Part shown: one piece after another, positions 30,437-41,040 of the stretch | Layout of the letters: every line of letters starts with the position of its first letter | Numbering within the stretch: the stretch's first letter is position 1 | Notes under the pieces: generated by a model | What the model was told of the DNA's origin: nothing | Database searches by the model: none | The model's input: only the letters and a program-made list of their open reading frames with translations | Made by a program: the position numbers and the translations under genes | Origin: Methanothermobacter sp. MT-2 | GTDB taxonomy: Archaea; Methanobacteriota; Methanobacteria; Methanobacteriales; DSM-23052 | NCBI GenBank assembly: GCA_003584625.1 | Contig: AP017647.1 | Coordinates: forward strand, 249,501 to 313,500 | DNA: 64,000 nt | Direction of reading: 5' to 3'

Positions 30437-31243
30437 TTGATCATGCTAAAAATAGGTGGAAGCGTCATAACAGACAAAAGCGCCCCAAAACCCACCCTAA
30501 ACCATGAAAACCTTAAAAGGATCGCTAAGGAGATCTCAGACTCCCTACCACCATCCCTTATAATAGTACATGGCGCAGGATCATTCGGCCATCCCCTGGC
30601 AAAAAAATATAGGATAGGAACTCCCACCACCAAAAGAGAACTGCCAAGGAAGATGATGGGATTCTCCATCATACAAAGATGGGTTAAACTTCTAAATATC
30701 AGGGTATGTGATGCGTTAAGAAAAGAAAACATTCCAGTTGTCTCAATACAACCTTCATCTTTTATAATAGCATTCAATGGAAGGATAAAACATGCAGATC
30801 CTAGGATAATAATCTCATACCTTGAAAAGGGATTCATACCAGTAACCTATGGTGATGTAGTGCTAGATGCAAACAAAGAATTGAAAATGTCAGTACTCTC
30901 AGGCGACCAAATCATAAAATACCTCGGGGAAACCCTAAAACCTGAAAAGGTCATACTCGGAACAGACGTAGACGGAGTATTCGACAAAGACCCTAAAAAG
31001 TATCCAGACGCCAAACTCATAAAAAAGATAAAATCCCCCAAAGACATCGAAATCGAAACCAGAACATCAAGGGATGTTACGGGAGAGATGATCGGGAAAA
31101 TAAAAGAACTCTTACTATTAGCCGAAAAGGGGATAAAATCGGAGATAATAAATGCAAAAACACCCGGGAACATTAAAAAGGCCCTTCTAGGCCAGGAACT
31201 TAAAAAGACGATTATAGATGGGGATACAGATGATCTCGGATAG
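30437..31243 (+). CDS. ipk: isopentenyl phosphate kinase
   Basis: 268 aa amino-acid-kinase-fold enzyme converting isopentenyl phosphate to isopentenyl diphosphate, the last step of the archaeal mevalonate variant. Motifs are [10 protein letters not shown] at the start, [12 protein letters not shown] with the phosphate-binding histidine, and the YGDVVLD and [12 protein letters not shown] segments. TTG 30437 is chosen as start because GGTG lies 7 bases upstream and it gives the N-terminus MIMLKIGG seen in the family; GTG 30428 lies inside that ribosome binding site. The stop overlaps fni. Confidence 0.93.
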   Translation: MIMLKIGGSVITDKSAPKPTLNHENLKRIAKEISDSLPPSLIIVHGAGSFGHPLAKKYRIGTPTTKRELPRKMMGFSIIQRWVKLLNIRVCDALRKENIPVVSIQPSSFIIAFNGRIKHADPRIIISYLEKGFIPVTYGDVVLDANKELKMSVLSGDQIIKYLGETLKPEKVILGTDVDGVFDKDPKKYPDAKLIKKIKSPKDIEIETRTSRDVTGEMIGKIKELLLLAEKGIKSEIINAKTPGNIKKALLGQELKKTIIDGDTDDLG

Positions 31244-32285
31244 GAAATTGGAACACCTAATACTATGCACATACTATGATGTACAATACAAAAAAGACAC
31301 AGGATTCAAGGACGTGGAACTCGTACACCACGCATTAACCCAAGTTAATACAGAAGAAATTGACCTGAGCATAAAATTACTTGGCAAAAAACTAAAATCG
31401 CCCATACTGATAACGGCCATAACTGGGGGCCATCCAGCAGCATACAAGATTAATAAGGCCCTTGCAAAAGCCGCTGAAAAACTAGGTATAGGATTGGGAG
31501 TTGGAAGCCAAAGAGCAGCTATAGAAGATCCTACACTTGAAGCCACTTATACCATTGCAAGGAAGGAAGCTCCATCAACACTCCTAATAGGGAATATTGG
31601 AGCGCCCCAAATAGAACATGCAGAGGCTGCAGTGAAAATGATAGATGCAGACGCCCTCGCAATCCATCTGAATCCACTACAAGAGTCCATACAACCCGGG
31701 GGTGACATAAACTCCACTGGACTCATCAACTCAATCAAAAAAATAACAGAAAACATAAACGTACCAGTAATTGTTAAAGAGACCGGCGCCGGCATCTCTG
31801 CAGAGGACGCACTCAAACTAGAAGAAATTGGAGTGGCGGCCATAGACATTGCAGGGGCCGGGGGGACAAGCTGGGCCGCTGTTGAAACCTACAGGGCGAA
31901 AGAAAAATATCTGGGGAAATTATACTGGGATTGGGGCATTCCCACAGCTGCTAGCACAGTAGAAGTCACCCAGACAGTTAAAATACCTGTAATAGCATCA
32001 GGTGGGATAAGAAGCGGATTAGACGCTGCGAAAGCCATAGCACTAGGAGCTGATGGTGTGGGCATAGCCCTACCAGTCCTAAAAGCTGCTCAGAAAGGCT
32101 ACAAGGAAGTCATCAAAGTAATTGAAAGGTTCAATAAAGCCTTGGAAGTGGCCATGTACCTAGTGGGCGCCCAGAACATAAAAGAACTTAGAAGGGTCCC
32201 AGTTGTGATAAAAGGCGAGACAAGAACATGGCTCCATGAAAGGGGCTTTGACACATCAAAATATGCAAGGAGGCCACGATATTGA
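31230..32285 (+). CDS. fni: type 2 isopentenyl-diphosphate delta-isomerase
   Basis: 351 aa FMN-dependent TIM barrel enzyme interconverting IPP and DMAPP. ATG 31230 gives the standard N-terminus [10 protein letters not shown]; an ATG four codons upstream is possible. Motifs include [35 protein letters not shown] with the catalytic glutamine, and the FMN phosphate site [21 protein letters not shown]. It overlaps ipk by 14 bases and its stop overlaps the TTG of RNase J. Confidence 0.95.
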   Translation: MISDRKLEHLILCTYYDVQYKKDTGFKDVELVHHALTQVNTEEIDLSIKLLGKKLKSPILITAITGGHPAAYKINKALAKAAEKLGIGLGVGSQRAAIEDPTLEATYTIARKEAPSTLLIGNIGAPQIEHAEAAVKMIDADALAIHLNPLQESIQPGGDINSTGLINSIKKITENINVPVIVKETGAGISAEDALKLEEIGVAAIDIAGAGGTSWAAVETYRAKEKYLGKLYWDWGIPTAASTVEVTQTVKIPVIASGGIRSGLDAAKAIALGADGVGIALPVLKAAQKGYKEVIKVIERFNKALEVAMYLVGAQNIKELRRVPVVIKGETRTWLHERGFDTSKYARRPRY

Positions 32286-33631
32286 CCGTGGAGATCATAG
32301 CAATCGGAGGCTACGAAGAAGTAGGAAAAAACATGTCAGCAGTCAAAATAAACGATGACGTGGTAATATTTGACATGGGCATACACCTTGACCGCGTACA
32401 TGTACACGAGGATACCGACATAGCGAGGATGCATAGCCTAGACCTCATAGAAAGAGGAGTCATACCAGATGACACACTCATGAGAGAAGTTAACGGCAAA
32501 GTAAGGGCAATAGTATTCACACATGGCCACCTAGACCATATCGGTGGAGTGGCTAAACTAGCACACCGCTACAACGCACCAATAATAGGAACACCCTACA
32601 CAATAGCATTGATAGAACGTATAATAAAATCTGAGAGGAAATTCAACGTCACAAACAAGTTAGAGGTTCTAAATGCTGGCGAAAAATGTCAACTATCACC
32701 TGACATGACACTAGAGTTTATAAATGTTACACATAGCATACCACAATCAGTTATAGCAGCCCTACACACTTCAGAGGGTATAATAGTATATGGTTTGGAT
32801 TTCAAGTTTGACGACCACCAGATAATATCCCCTTCACCAGATTATCAACGCTTAAAGGAGCTCGGACGCAAGGGAGTATTAGCCTTAATAGTGGAAACAA
32901 CAAGGGTAGCTGATCAGGAAGAAGTTAAAACACCATCAGAAAAAGTTGCGAGGATAATACTCAAAGATATAATGAAAAGACCCTTAGAAGAAGAGGCTGG
33001 TCTGATAGTAACCACATTCTCATCACATATAGAACGTATACAAGCCATAAGTGATATAGCAAGAAAAAGCGACAGACAAATACTTTTACTTGGAAGATCA
33101 ATGGAAAGATATTGTAGCCTAGCAGAATCCATGGGAATCCTAAAATTGCCAGAAAATGCTAGCATATTCGGAAGTCCTAAATCAGTTAACAGGGCCCTTA
33201 CAAGGGCCGAAGCCAAGAGAGAAGATTATATTCTTGTTACAACTGGACACCAGGGGGAGCCAGACGCCCTATTACCCAGGATAGCTAATAGTAAAACACA
33301 ATTTAATGTCAGGCAGGGAGACAATATCATAATATCGGCTCCAGTCATACCCAATCCAATGAATATAGCGAACCGTAACCTTATGGAGAAAAGACTCGTC
33401 TCAAGCGGGGCTAGAATTTACACAAACGCACACGTATCAGGACATGCTGGTAAAGAAGATCACAGGGATTTCCTGAGGATGTTAAACCCTGTGCATGTGA
33501 TCCCAGCCCATGGCGACATCTACATGCTATCAGCATATGCCGAACTTGCCGAGGAAGAAGGTTACAGGCTGGGTAACGACATTCACATCTTAAGGAATGG
33601 GCAAGCCCAAGTCTTCGATGGAGGGATCTGA
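32282..33631 (+). CDS. rnj: ribonuclease J (archaeal beta-CASP exonuclease)
   Basis: 449 aa metallo-beta-lactamase/beta-CASP nuclease. The zinc motif [11 protein letters not shown] (HxHxDH), the beta-CASP segment with [19 protein letters not shown] and the final [11 protein letters not shown] are intact. aRNase J degrades RNA 5' to 3'. The TTG start overlaps the fni stop. Its place inside the isoprenoid operon, between fni and idsA, recurs in Methanothermobacter as I recall it. Confidence 0.94.
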   Translation: MTVEIIAIGGYEEVGKNMSAVKINDDVVIFDMGIHLDRVHVHEDTDIARMHSLDLIERGVIPDDTLMREVNGKVRAIVFTHGHLDHIGGVAKLAHRYNAPIIGTPYTIALIERIIKSERKFNVTNKLEVLNAGEKCQLSPDMTLEFINVTHSIPQSVIAALHTSEGIIVYGLDFKFDDHQIISPSPDYQRLKELGRKGVLALIVETTRVADQEEVKTPSEKVARIILKDIMKRPLEEEAGLIVTTFSSHIERIQAISDIARKSDRQILLLGRSMERYCSLAESMGILKLPENASIFGSPKSVNRALTRAEAKREDYILVTTGHQGEPDALLPRIANSKTQFNVRQGDNIIISAPVIPNPMNIANRNLMEKRLVSSGARIYTNAHVSGHAGKEDHRDFLRMLNPVHVIPAHGDIYMLSAYAELAEEEGYRLGNDIHILRNGQAQVFDGGI

Positions 33632-33632
33632 T

Positions 33633-34619
33633 TTGGATTTAATGGAAACGCTTGGAGAATACTCCAATATCATAAACCCAAAACTAGAGAAGATATTATC
33701 TGATATAACACCTGAGAGCTTATATGGGGCGTCAATGCACCTTATAAGTGCTGGTGGGAAAAAAATCAGGCCAACGTTAGCTCTTCTCAGCTGCCAGGCT
33801 GTAGGTGGTGAAATAGAAGATGCCATGAACGTGGCAGTAGCCATCGAGCTAATACACACATTCTCACTCATACACGATGATATCATGGACAAAGATGAAA
33901 TGAGAAGAGGCGAACCATCAGTCCATGTACTATGGGGGGAATCAATGGCAATACTCGCAGGCGACATACTATTCTCAAAGGCCTTCGAAAGCACACTAAA
34001 AACAAAAATCGATGAAATGTCATATAAACGTGTTACAGATGCATTATCAGCCATCATAGACTCCTGCATAAAAATATGCGAGGGACAAGCCCTAGACATG
34101 AGCTTCGAGGAAAGTTTTAATGTTAAAGAGGAAGAATACCTTGAGATGATCTACAAAAAGACAGCAGCCTTAATATCAGCCGCCACAAGATCGGGGGCCA
34201 TAATGGGCGGGGGCACCCCTGAAGAAGTCGAAGTGCTTGGCGAATATGGAAAATTGATAGGACTAGCATTCCAAATCCACGACGACTACCTAGACATAAC
34301 AGGCAACGAAAAAACCTTGGGGAAACCCATAGGAAGCGACATAGCAGAGGGAAAAATGACAATACTCACAGTGAAAACATTAGAAAAAGCCTCAAAAGAA
34401 GACAGAGAAAAATTGATAGAAATACTAGAAGCAAGAAACCAGAAAAGGGTTAAAGAAGCCATAAAAATCTTTAAAAAATACGACTCAATCAACTACGCCC
34501 AAAGACTAGCCCAAGAATACACAAAAAGAGCCAAAGAAAAACTCAAAATCCTAAAAGACTCAAAAGCAAAAAAACACCTAGAAGAAATAGCAGACTTCAT
34601 AATAGAAAGAAAACACTAA
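33633..34619 (+). CDS. idsA: short-chain isoprenyl diphosphate synthase (FPP/GGPP synthase)
   Basis: 328 aa from TTG 33633, which follows GGAGGG at a normal distance; the ATG at 33597 would overlap RNase J by 35 bases and precede the ribosome binding site. Both aspartate-rich motifs are present, [14 protein letters not shown] (first) and [16 protein letters not shown] (second), and the family motif GGKKIRPTL lies near the N-terminus. It makes the C15/C20 diphosphates for archaeol lipids. It completes the mvk-ipk-fni-rnj-idsA operon. Confidence 0.93.
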   Translation: MDLMETLGEYSNIINPKLEKILSDITPESLYGASMHLISAGGKKIRPTLALLSCQAVGGEIEDAMNVAVAIELIHTFSLIHDDIMDKDEMRRGEPSVHVLWGESMAILAGDILFSKAFESTLKTKIDEMSYKRVTDALSAIIDSCIKICEGQALDMSFEESFNVKEEEYLEMIYKKTAALISAATRSGAIMGGGTPEEVEVLGEYGKLIGLAFQIHDDYLDITGNEKTLGKPIGSDIAEGKMTILTVKTLEKASKEDREKLIEILEARNQKRVKEAIKIFKKYDSINYAQRLAQEYTKRAKEKLKILKDSKAKKHLEEIADFIIERKH

Positions 34620-34632
34620 AAAAAAGGTAAAC

Positions 34633-36300
34633 ATGATAGACAAGACAATATACAAATACGCCCTCATAAACGCAGTAAAACACAAAGGCAAGGCCATGGA
34701 AAAGGCAGTGATAGGGGCAGTGATGAGCAACGAACCACAACTCAGAAAAAAAGCCCAACAAGTATCAAAGAAAACAAAAAATATAGTGGAAAACGTCAAC
34801 AAAATGACCCCACAAGAACAAAAAAGAGAACTCCAAAAACTAGGAATAAAACTAGAAGAAAAAAAAGAAACCAAAAAAAAGAAAAAACTACCACCACTAC
34901 CCAACATCCAAGAAAAAGTCATCATGAGATTCGCACCAAACCCCAGCGGACCCCTCCACATAGGACACGCAAGAGCAGCCATATTAAACCACGAATACGC
35001 CAAAAAATACAATGGCAAACTAATACTCCGCATGGAAGACACAGACCCCAGAAGAGTAGACCCCAAAGCCTACCAGATGATACAAGAAGACCTAAAATGG
35101 CTAGGAATAAAATGGGACCAACTCATAATACAAAGCGACAGAATACCCACCTATTACAAACACGCGAAAAAAATACTAGAAAAAGGTGGAGGATACATCT
35201 GCACATGCAAACCAACAGAATTCAAAAAACTAAAAGACCAATCCAAGTCATGCCCGTGCAGAAACCTCCCAACAAAGGAAAACCTCAAACGCTGGGAACA
35301 AATGCAAAAAATGCCAGAAGGCAAAGCAGTCCTCAGAATAAAAACAGACCTCAAACACAAAAACCCGGCCATAAGAGACTGGGTAGCCCTCCGTATAGTA
35401 GATGAACCACACCCACGCACAGGAAAAAGATACCGTGTATACCCCACAATGAACTTCGCAGTAACAATAGACGACCACCTACTAGGAATAACACACGTAC
35501 TCAGAGGAAAAGACCACATAACAAACACAGAAAAACAAGAATACCTCTACAAACACCTCGGATGGAAACCACCAACATTCATACACTACGGCCGACTACA
35601 CATGGACAACATACAACTCAGCACATCCAAAACAAGGGAAGGAATACAAAAAGGAACATACAAAGGATGGGACGACCCAAGACTCGGAACAATAAGAGCC
35701 ATAAAAAGGCGAGGAATACAAGCACAGGCCATAAGAGAAGCCATGATAGAAATCGGCGCAAAAATAGCAGACACAACCCTAACCTGGAAAAAAATCTACG
35801 GCCTAAACAAAAACATACTAGAGGACATGGCAAACAGATACTTCTTCGTAGCAGAACCCCAACCATTCAAAATCAAAAACCTCCCAGAACACTTAAAAGG
35901 TACAATCAAAAGACCATTACACCCAGACCACCCAGAAAGGGGCCAAAGGAAAATACCATTCAACGGCAGAATCTACATCCAAAAAGACGACCTCAAAAAA
36001 GCGAAAATACTAAGACTCGTAGATGCGGTCAACGTCAAAATAAAAAACAACAGCCTAGAATATCACAGCATGAGCCTAGAAGAAGCGAGAAAACACAATG
36101 CAAAAATAATACACTGGGTGCCAATGGACGAAAACATACCAGCCAATGTAATAATGCCAAACACAAAAATTGTAGAAGGCCTCCTTGAACCAGCCGCAAA
36201 AAGCCTCAAAATCGACCAAATAGTACAACTTGAAAGATTCGGATTCGCAAGAGTAGATAAAACAAACAAAAAAACCACATTCTATTACACCCACAAATAA
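34633..36300 (+). CDS. gltX: glutamyl-tRNA synthetase (archaeal type)
   Basis: 555 aa class I synthetase. A basic N-terminal extension of about 95 residues precedes the HIGH motif in NPSGPLHIGHARAAI. The KMSKS-like motif is LSTSKTREG. The C-terminal beta-barrel anticodon domains are of the GlnRS-like archaeal type. In methanogens this enzyme also mischarges tRNA-Gln, repaired by GatDE. Codon usage is extremely A-rich. The gap to idsA is short, so probably same operon. Confidence 0.95.
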   Translation: MIDKTIYKYALINAVKHKGKAMEKAVIGAVMSNEPQLRKKAQQVSKKTKNIVENVNKMTPQEQKRELQKLGIKLEEKKETKKKKKLPPLPNIQEKVIMRFAPNPSGPLHIGHARAAILNHEYAKKYNGKLILRMEDTDPRRVDPKAYQMIQEDLKWLGIKWDQLIIQSDRIPTYYKHAKKILEKGGGYICTCKPTEFKKLKDQSKSCPCRNLPTKENLKRWEQMQKMPEGKAVLRIKTDLKHKNPAIRDWVALRIVDEPHPRTGKRYRVYPTMNFAVTIDDHLLGITHVLRGKDHITNTEKQEYLYKHLGWKPPTFIHYGRLHMDNIQLSTSKTREGIQKGTYKGWDDPRLGTIRAIKRRGIQAQAIREAMIEIGAKIADTTLTWKKIYGLNKNILEDMANRYFFVAEPQPFKIKNLPEHLKGTIKRPLHPDHPERGQRKIPFNGRIYIQKDDLKKAKILRLVDAVNVKIKNNSLEYHSMSLEEARKHNAKIIHWVPMDENIPANVIMPNTKIVEGLLEPAAKSLKIDQIVQLERFGFARVDKTNKKTTFYYTHK

Positions 36301-36319
36301 ATAAAGGAGGATAAAAAAT

Positions 36320-37552
36320 TTGACGCTAATCAACGAAAATTACCTACACCTCGAAGAAAGCTACCTATTCTCCAAAATCAACCAGAAAATAGAAGAATAC
36401 CGAAAAGAAAACCCAAAGGCCAATATAATAAGCATGGGCATAGGAGACGTTACAAGACCACTACCAAAAGCCGTCATAGAAGCATTCCACAATGCAGTGG
36501 ATGAAATGGCCCACAAGGAAACATTCAAAGGATACGGCCCAGAACAAGGCTACCCATTCCTCAGAGAAGCGATAATAGAAAACGACTACAAACCAAGAGG
36601 GATCAAACTAACACTACAAGAGGTATTCATAAGTGATGGTGCAAAATGCGACACAGCAAACATCCAAGAAATATTCAGCAAAGACAACAAAGTCGCCATA
36701 ACAGACCCAGTATACCCAGTATACGTTGAGAGTAATGTAATGGCAGGCCGGGGAGGACCACAAAACAAAAAAGGCCAATACAAAAACATCACATACCTAC
36801 CCTGCACGGCAGAAAACAACTTCCAACCACCCCTACCAGAAGAAAAAGCAGACCTGATCTACCTCTGCTACCCAAACAATCCAACAGGGACGAGCCTAAC
36901 AAAAGACCAACTGAAAGAATGGGTTGACTATGCAAGGGACAACAATAGCATAATACTATTCGACGGAGCATACGAAGCCTACATACAAGAAAAGAATATA
37001 CCACACAGCATCTACGAAATAGAAGGGGCCCTGGAAGTTGCGATAGAATTCAGGAGCTTCTCAAAGACAGCAGGCTTCACAGGTACAAGATGCGCCTACA
37101 CCATAGTACCAGAAGAACTAGAAGCAGAAGACAGCCAAGGAAGAAAACACCCACTAAATAGGTTATGGAACAGAAGACAAACCACAAAATTCAATGGCGT
37201 ATCCTATCCAGTACAAGTGGCAGCAGCAGCAACCTACACCAAAGAAGGACAAAAAGAAATCAAAAAATCAATAAAATACTACATGGAAAATGCTAGGATA
37301 ATCAGAGAAAACCTAAAGGATACTGGCCTAGAATACTATGGTGGGGTCAATGCGCCATACATTTGGATCAAAACACCCAATGGCATGAAATCATGGCAAT
37401 TCTTCGACAAACTACTAGAAGAAGCCCAGGTAGTAGGCACACCAGGCACGGGCTTCGGGCCAAGCGGCGAAGGATATTTTAGATTAACAGCATTCAACAC
37501 ACGAAAAAACACCGAAGAGGCAATGGAAAGAATAAAAAAGATAGAATTCTGA
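36320..37552 (+). CDS. dapL: LL-diaminopimelate aminotransferase
   Basis: 410 aa fold-type I aminotransferase. Start is TTG ([20 protein letters not shown]) after [30 protein letters not shown] near residue 40, [10 protein letters not shown], and the PLP lysine in [13 protein letters not shown] mark the DapL group. It converts tetrahydrodipicolinate directly to LL-diaminopimelate for lysine synthesis. Follows gltX as recalled for M. thermautotrophicus. Confidence 0.94.
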   Translation: MTLINENYLHLEESYLFSKINQKIEEYRKENPKANIISMGIGDVTRPLPKAVIEAFHNAVDEMAHKETFKGYGPEQGYPFLREAIIENDYKPRGIKLTLQEVFISDGAKCDTANIQEIFSKDNKVAITDPVYPVYVESNVMAGRGGPQNKKGQYKNITYLPCTAENNFQPPLPEEKADLIYLCYPNNPTGTSLTKDQLKEWVDYARDNNSIILFDGAYEAYIQEKNIPHSIYEIEGALEVAIEFRSFSKTAGFTGTRCAYTIVPEELEAEDSQGRKHPLNRLWNRRQTTKFNGVSYPVQVAAAATYTKEGQKEIKKSIKYYMENARIIRENLKDTGLEYYGGVNAPYIWIKTPNGMKSWQFFDKLLEEAQVVGTPGTGFGPSGEGYFRLTAFNTRKNTEEAMERIKKIEF

Positions 37553-37556
37553 AAAA

Positions 37557-38444
37557 TTATTTTCTTTCGATTTTTATTCTTATAGGTGCCTCCACACCCC
37601 TCCTGCGCAACATCCAAATGACTAATCCTATTATGATGAGGATTATAAGCCATACTGGTATAACTACGACAGTATCAGTGGTATTTATTGTCTTGATTGC
37701 CTGGAACCTACCATATTTTATTGTTGTATCTACCTTGTACAAACCAAGGTCTGTCCATCCAGGAGCCCACCTTTCAACGAGAGTATAATTATCTTCAGGG
37801 TATACCACGCCTTCTATAGGAATACTATGACTGGTCAAGCCTCTAATATCTATTGAACCTGTCATGTTTGCCTGAACGGTACCATTATTCTTGAGCTCAT
37901 AGACAAACTCTCCTGGAATAAAACTCAGAAGTATAATAGGTGCCTTATGGTCAATGAGTTGTAGGGATTCTATGATAGGCCCTGGGAGTCCCACTCTTAT
38001 GGGTACTACAAGTTCGACTCCATGGGTGATTTGTGTTCCACCTGTAACATTCTCCACCACGGGAAGACCCCTTATAACAAGTGCGCCTACAGCATCTGAA
38101 TAATTTATCTTAGATGGTGCTTTTACAGTGAATGTTATCTTCCTGGATTCTCCAGGTTTTAAAGTGAATGTTGTGTTACCATTGATTGTTATCCAATTTG
38201 CAATACCTTTATCAGAATATACGAGGTGTATGCTGTCCATAAGAAGCCTCTTTTTTTCAACGGTAACATTGACAGTTTCATTACCGATATTTTTCACTGT
38301 AACTTCACCGGTTACTGTCCCACCTGGTTTGAGGTCGTAGCGGAATTCCGCCGGCGAAGCCCATAGGCCAGTTGCAATAATTGGATATAGTGACCCTAGG
38401 AGGAATATGAACATTAAAGTTGCCACAAAAATCTTGAACTTCAT
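37557..38444 (-). CDS. DUF916-like secreted protein with C-terminal membrane anchor
   Basis: 295 aa. Signal peptide (residues 1-25, hydrophobic FVATLMFIFLLGSLYPII), then two beta-sandwich-like regions: residues 30-140 with DLKPGGTVTGEVTVKNIGNETVNVTVEK and TLKPGESRKITFTVKAP, and residues 140-245 with many N-x-S/T sequons. A single membrane helix (VVVIPVWLIILIIIGLVIW) and a basic tail RRRG end it. This plan matches the DUF916/DUF3324 proteins of Gram-positive WxL surface systems, which keep a C-terminal anchor and are co-encoded with small secreted partners, as here. GGGGGGAGAG lies upstream of the ATG. Function inferred only. Confidence 0.7.
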   Translation of the reverse strand: MKFKIFVATLMFIFLLGSLYPIIATGLWASPAEFRYDLKPGGTVTGEVTVKNIGNETVNVTVEKKRLLMDSIHLVYSDKGIANWITINGNTTFTLKPGESRKITFTVKAPSKINYSDAVGALVIRGLPVVENVTGGTQITHGVELVVPIRVGLPGPIIESLQLIDHKAPIILLSFIPGEFVYELKNNGTVQANMTGSIDIRGLTSHSIPIEGVVYPEDNYTLVERWAPGWTDLGLYKVDTTIKYGRFQAIKTINTTDTVVVIPVWLIILIIIGLVIWMLRRRGVEAPIRIKIERK

Positions 38445-38502
38445 CTGAGACTCTCCCCCCTACAGTTGACTAAATTTGGTCATTATAATAAATAAGGTAG
38501 AA

Positions 38503-38511
38503 TAAAAAAAA
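38503..38511 (-). terminator. T-run terminator after the 175-aa surface gene
   Basis: On the minus strand a run of eight or more T follows the gene ending at 38544, within the 99-base gap before the next gene, which has its own TATA-like TTATTTATTATAATG. Archaeal terminators need only such U tracts. Confidence 0.5.
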
Positions 38512-38543
38512 GTTTTTGCTAAAAAATGCGAATTGGATCAGAT

Positions 38544-39071
38544 CTATGGTTGTACGTTGTGTTTCACGGCAGTGTAGATCAAGGTTATAATATAGGTTCC
38601 ATCTTCTGTAAATGATGGTATTGTAAGCTGTTGCTGTGTGGTCCATGTAAATGGTGTTCCTGAACCCTGACTAGCCTTAGGCATGTTATCATAGATCTTT
38701 AAAAGACTTGTTGAAAGTTGTTGGAAGCTTCCGGTAACATTACTCCTTATCTTATAATTACCAGCTATTGGTATTGTGTCCTCTGTGTTTGGAGTGGTTG
38801 GTCTAAAGTCTGTGTCATTTGTCTGGACATAAAGGTCTATTTTAACATTGCCAGCGTTCTTTATATTGTAACTTGGGCTCTCGTAAGTACCACCTGCACT
38901 CTGATTACCAAAGTTCACTGGAGTGTCAAGCTCTATTGATATGGCCTCTGGTACTGATACGGTTACAGTCTGGTTTGCCGTGGCTGCTGATGATGTGTCA
39001 TATGCTCCTAATGCGACTGCGAACATCAAAGCCAACAGTAACGCTATTAATCCTCCGATTTTTTCCTTCAT
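38544..39071 (-). CDS. small secreted Ig-like surface protein (WxL-like partner)
   Basis: 175 aa. Clear signal peptide (IGGLIALLLALMFAVALGAYD, cleavage near residue 30). The mature part is beta-rich: VTVSVPEAISIELDTPVNFGN, then SYNIKNAGNVKIDLYVQTND, and it ends LTIPSFTEDGTYIITLIYTAV. It shares its plan with the proteins at 39319 and 43740 and resembles the small secreted partners of DUF916 proteins, although the literal WxL motif is missing (FTWTT instead). TAGGTGATATA precedes the ATG. Probably extracellular, associated with the wall. Confidence 0.7.
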   Translation of the reverse strand: MKEKIGGLIALLLALMFAVALGAYDTSSAATANQTVTVSVPEAISIELDTPVNFGNQSAGGTYESPSYNIKNAGNVKIDLYVQTNDTDFRPTTPNTEDTIPIAGNYKIRSNVTGSFQQLSTSLLKIYDNMPKASQGSGTPFTWTTQQQLTIPSFTEDGTYIITLIYTAVKHNVQP

Positions 39072-39186
39072 ATTATATCACCTAACGACAATCCCAGTAT
39101 AGTCTTAATTATAAAACGATTTTTTCATAGGGTATATTTAAAGTTTTTGGTTTATGTGAAGATTGAGACCAAATATAAAAAAAAGT

Positions 39187-39204
39187 TTGTGACTATTGTC
39201 ACAA
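39187..39204. promoter_or_regulatory. perfect palindrome TTGTGAC-N4-GTCACAA
   Basis: Seven-base arms TTGTGAC and GTCACAA separated by TATT. It lies about 115 bases upstream of the 175-aa surface gene start (minus strand) and downstream of the TATA-like element TTTAAATATA of that gene in genome order. It could be an operator or a small hairpin ending a transcript. No third copy was seen. Confidence 0.4.
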
Positions 39205-39318
39205 TAATTTGGCGGATCCACAAAAAAATTGAATGGTCATAGAGATCCTAAAAAAAGAGGAAATACTCAACCCTCCCCCAAAGGACGTCCAAAAACCCCC
39301 CCAAAAAATAAGGAATTT

Positions 39319-39819
39319 TCATGTTGCAGTATAGATTATGGTCACAGAATATGTTCCAGGATCGGCATAAAGCGGTACACTAATATAAAAACTCATGTCC
39401 ACTCTCTCAATACCAGTTCCCAAATAACGTAATATACTCTGATTTGATGTTGTAAATGATGTTTTAGTAACATTTTGAGTGCTAGACTTAAGGTTATCAA
39501 TGGAGATTATTGAACCATCTTCACTTACTAGATCGCCATTTGCCCTGACATAAAGGTCACCTGCCCCATTATGATCTATTATTACATTCACGGCATTCGG
39601 ATAACTTCTTTCTGTGCCATCAGGGGGTACAGTCCCAAGATTTAAAATAGATGGGGTTACACTAACAGATACGTGCCCTGACAATGGCTGTACCGTGATA
39701 TTACCCATATTCGTCGAGATGTTCTTTATAGACTGATTTGTCTGGTTTTCTGCTGCAACTGCAAATACGCCCAACAATAACACACATAATACCATGACTG
39801 AAAGAATCCTTAAATCCAA
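39319..39819 (-). CDS. small secreted Ig-like surface protein, paralogue of 43740 gene
   Basis: 166 aa. Start TTG (MDLRILSVMVLCVLLLGVFAVAAE) behind AGGGGGTT; the first 23 residues are a signal peptide. The mature chain has VSVTPSILNLGTVPPDGTERSY, VRANGDLVSEDGS and ends VPLYADPGTYSVTIIYTAT. It is a paralogue of the 167-aa protein at 43740: the signal-peptide codons and the last 39 bases are nearly or fully identical while the centre differs. Upstream sequence on its strand is the insertion-element remnant at 39843-40085, which carries a strong TATA box (ACTTTATATAAG near 40005-40018). Confidence 0.72.
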   Translation of the reverse strand: MDLRILSVMVLCVLLLGVFAVAAENQTNQSIKNISTNMGNITVQPLSGHVSVSVTPSILNLGTVPPDGTERSYPNAVNVIIDHNGAGDLYVRANGDLVSEDGSIISIDNLKSSTQNVTKTSFTTSNQSILRYLGTGIERVDMSFYISVPLYADPGTYSVTIIYTAT

Positions 39820-39842
39820 TTTAACCCCCTTCTATAAGCACC

Positions 39843-40085
39843 TATCATGAACCACCCTATCCTTAGCAACTAAGAGCCTCCTTACTCCAATAAAGAGCTT
39901 ACCACTTGTCTTAACAGTCTAAGGGCTCATAAAGGACAGTCCTCACTCTACACAAATTCAAGGTTGCCATCTATCCCTGTCTATAATGTTCTGTTTGAAT
40001 ACTTATATAAAGTTATTACCGGCTTTTTCTCTTGTTGTATTCCTTCCCTTTCGGAAGGGAGGCTTAATAACAATGCTAAGTTAAA
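39843..40085 (-). mobile_element. IS200/IS605 (TnpB-type) element remnant A
   Basis: Read on the minus strand. The left end TTTAACT-N12-TAA, a C-rich/G-rich hairpin and ATACAACAAG (40031-40085) align with the same parts of remnants B and C. The right end has an AGGCTC...hairpin (CTTAG/CTAAG) followed by GGTTCATGATA at 39843-39853, like the hairpin-TTCAC right ends of this family. Only about 243 bases remain and no transposase frame is intact. A TATA box lies inside. Family assignment is inference from end structure. Confidence 0.55.
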
Positions 40086-41010
40086 CTTTGCGGTTTAACA
40101 TATCAAATATCAAATTTAGAAAAAAAATTCATAAAACTAGCTATGATGCACACTTGAGGATACAATTAACCCCAAGCTCTGTAGAAATCATAGGGAAGTC
40201 ACCTAGGTATTAACCAAATAACTTGAAAAGTGATCTAGAGTAATCCCCCCCAAAGGTAACCATAGTGATAACAAGTTAATAATGTTTACAAGTGTGGCGT
40301 TTAAAGAAGGCTTTACCAGCCTATAAATCGAAGCATAAATATACCCAACACCACGCCTTGTTGCGTTTTAAGACACATTTAGGACCTAGGATGACGAATT
40401 CACATCCGTTTAGTAATGACATCTTTACTTAAAATGCTCGGTTTAGAGAGTGTTCCACACTACTGGAGAATTTCTTCAAACGCATCAGCCACTTCCTGAA
40501 CATGATGCTCGATTTTAAAGCGCATTTATTCAACATTAAGAATTCTTGGGCAGCTATTGATGGAACAAGGCCGCTCCAGTAGTCATGCAGGTCTCTGTTA
40601 TGCCCAATGGGAGGGTTTAGAATGCAAAAAAATGGGGGAAAGTTGCACCAGGAAATTATGATAGCAAAATGGATATTCAAGAGTAGGTTATAATCAGCCA
40701 AAGGTCGTCAAATGGGGGGGTGTCAAGGCAATTTTCAAGGACACGTAAAAAAAGGAAAAATTGGCCAATAATAGTTTTTCATTTTAGATGTTAGTTGGGG
40801 ATACTCCCCTGTTATAAAATGTGTGGGGGAATTGGAGGAAGTTGTCAAAGAAAAAAATATCGGTTTTTGCAGTGTTAAATACTATTTCAACAACCCAATA
40901 CAACCTTCATGAAATTAGTGAGAATTTTCAATGATTACAAAAATACCCACTAAAAAAAAGCTAAAAAAAACATTTACCCACAATAAAAAGATGGTTCATG
41001 CAAATCACCC
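40086..41010. other. long intergenic stretch without a supported gene
   Basis: About 0.9 kb. The plus strand has a stop-free stretch near 40435-40575 (a translated piece ends KNSWAAIDGTRPLQ) without a start or ribosome binding site, and the opposite strand has a 90-codon frame across 40429-40701; neither resembles a known family to me. It may be decayed mobile DNA given remnant A next to it. AT-rich, with several A runs near 40970-41030. Confidence 0.4.
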
Positions 41011-41030
41011 CAAAAAAAATAAAATAAAAT
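41011..41030 (-). terminator. T-rich terminator of the beta-helix gene
   Basis: On the minus strand, directly after the stop of the gene ending at 41041, three T tracts (TTTT, TTTT, TTTTTTTT) follow in 20 bases, fitting an archaeal U-tract terminator. Confidence 0.5.
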
Positions 41031-41040
41031 TTTTAGGATA

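Noticed and set aside
35562-36188. 208-codon plus-strand frame
   Set aside because: Lies inside gltX in another phase and is made of Asn/Lys/Arg/Thr only, a by-product of A-rich codons.
40429-40701. 90-codon minus-strand frame in the long gap
   Set aside because: No ribosome binding site, no family resemblance, and it overlaps an equally weak plus-strand frame; treated as non-coding.
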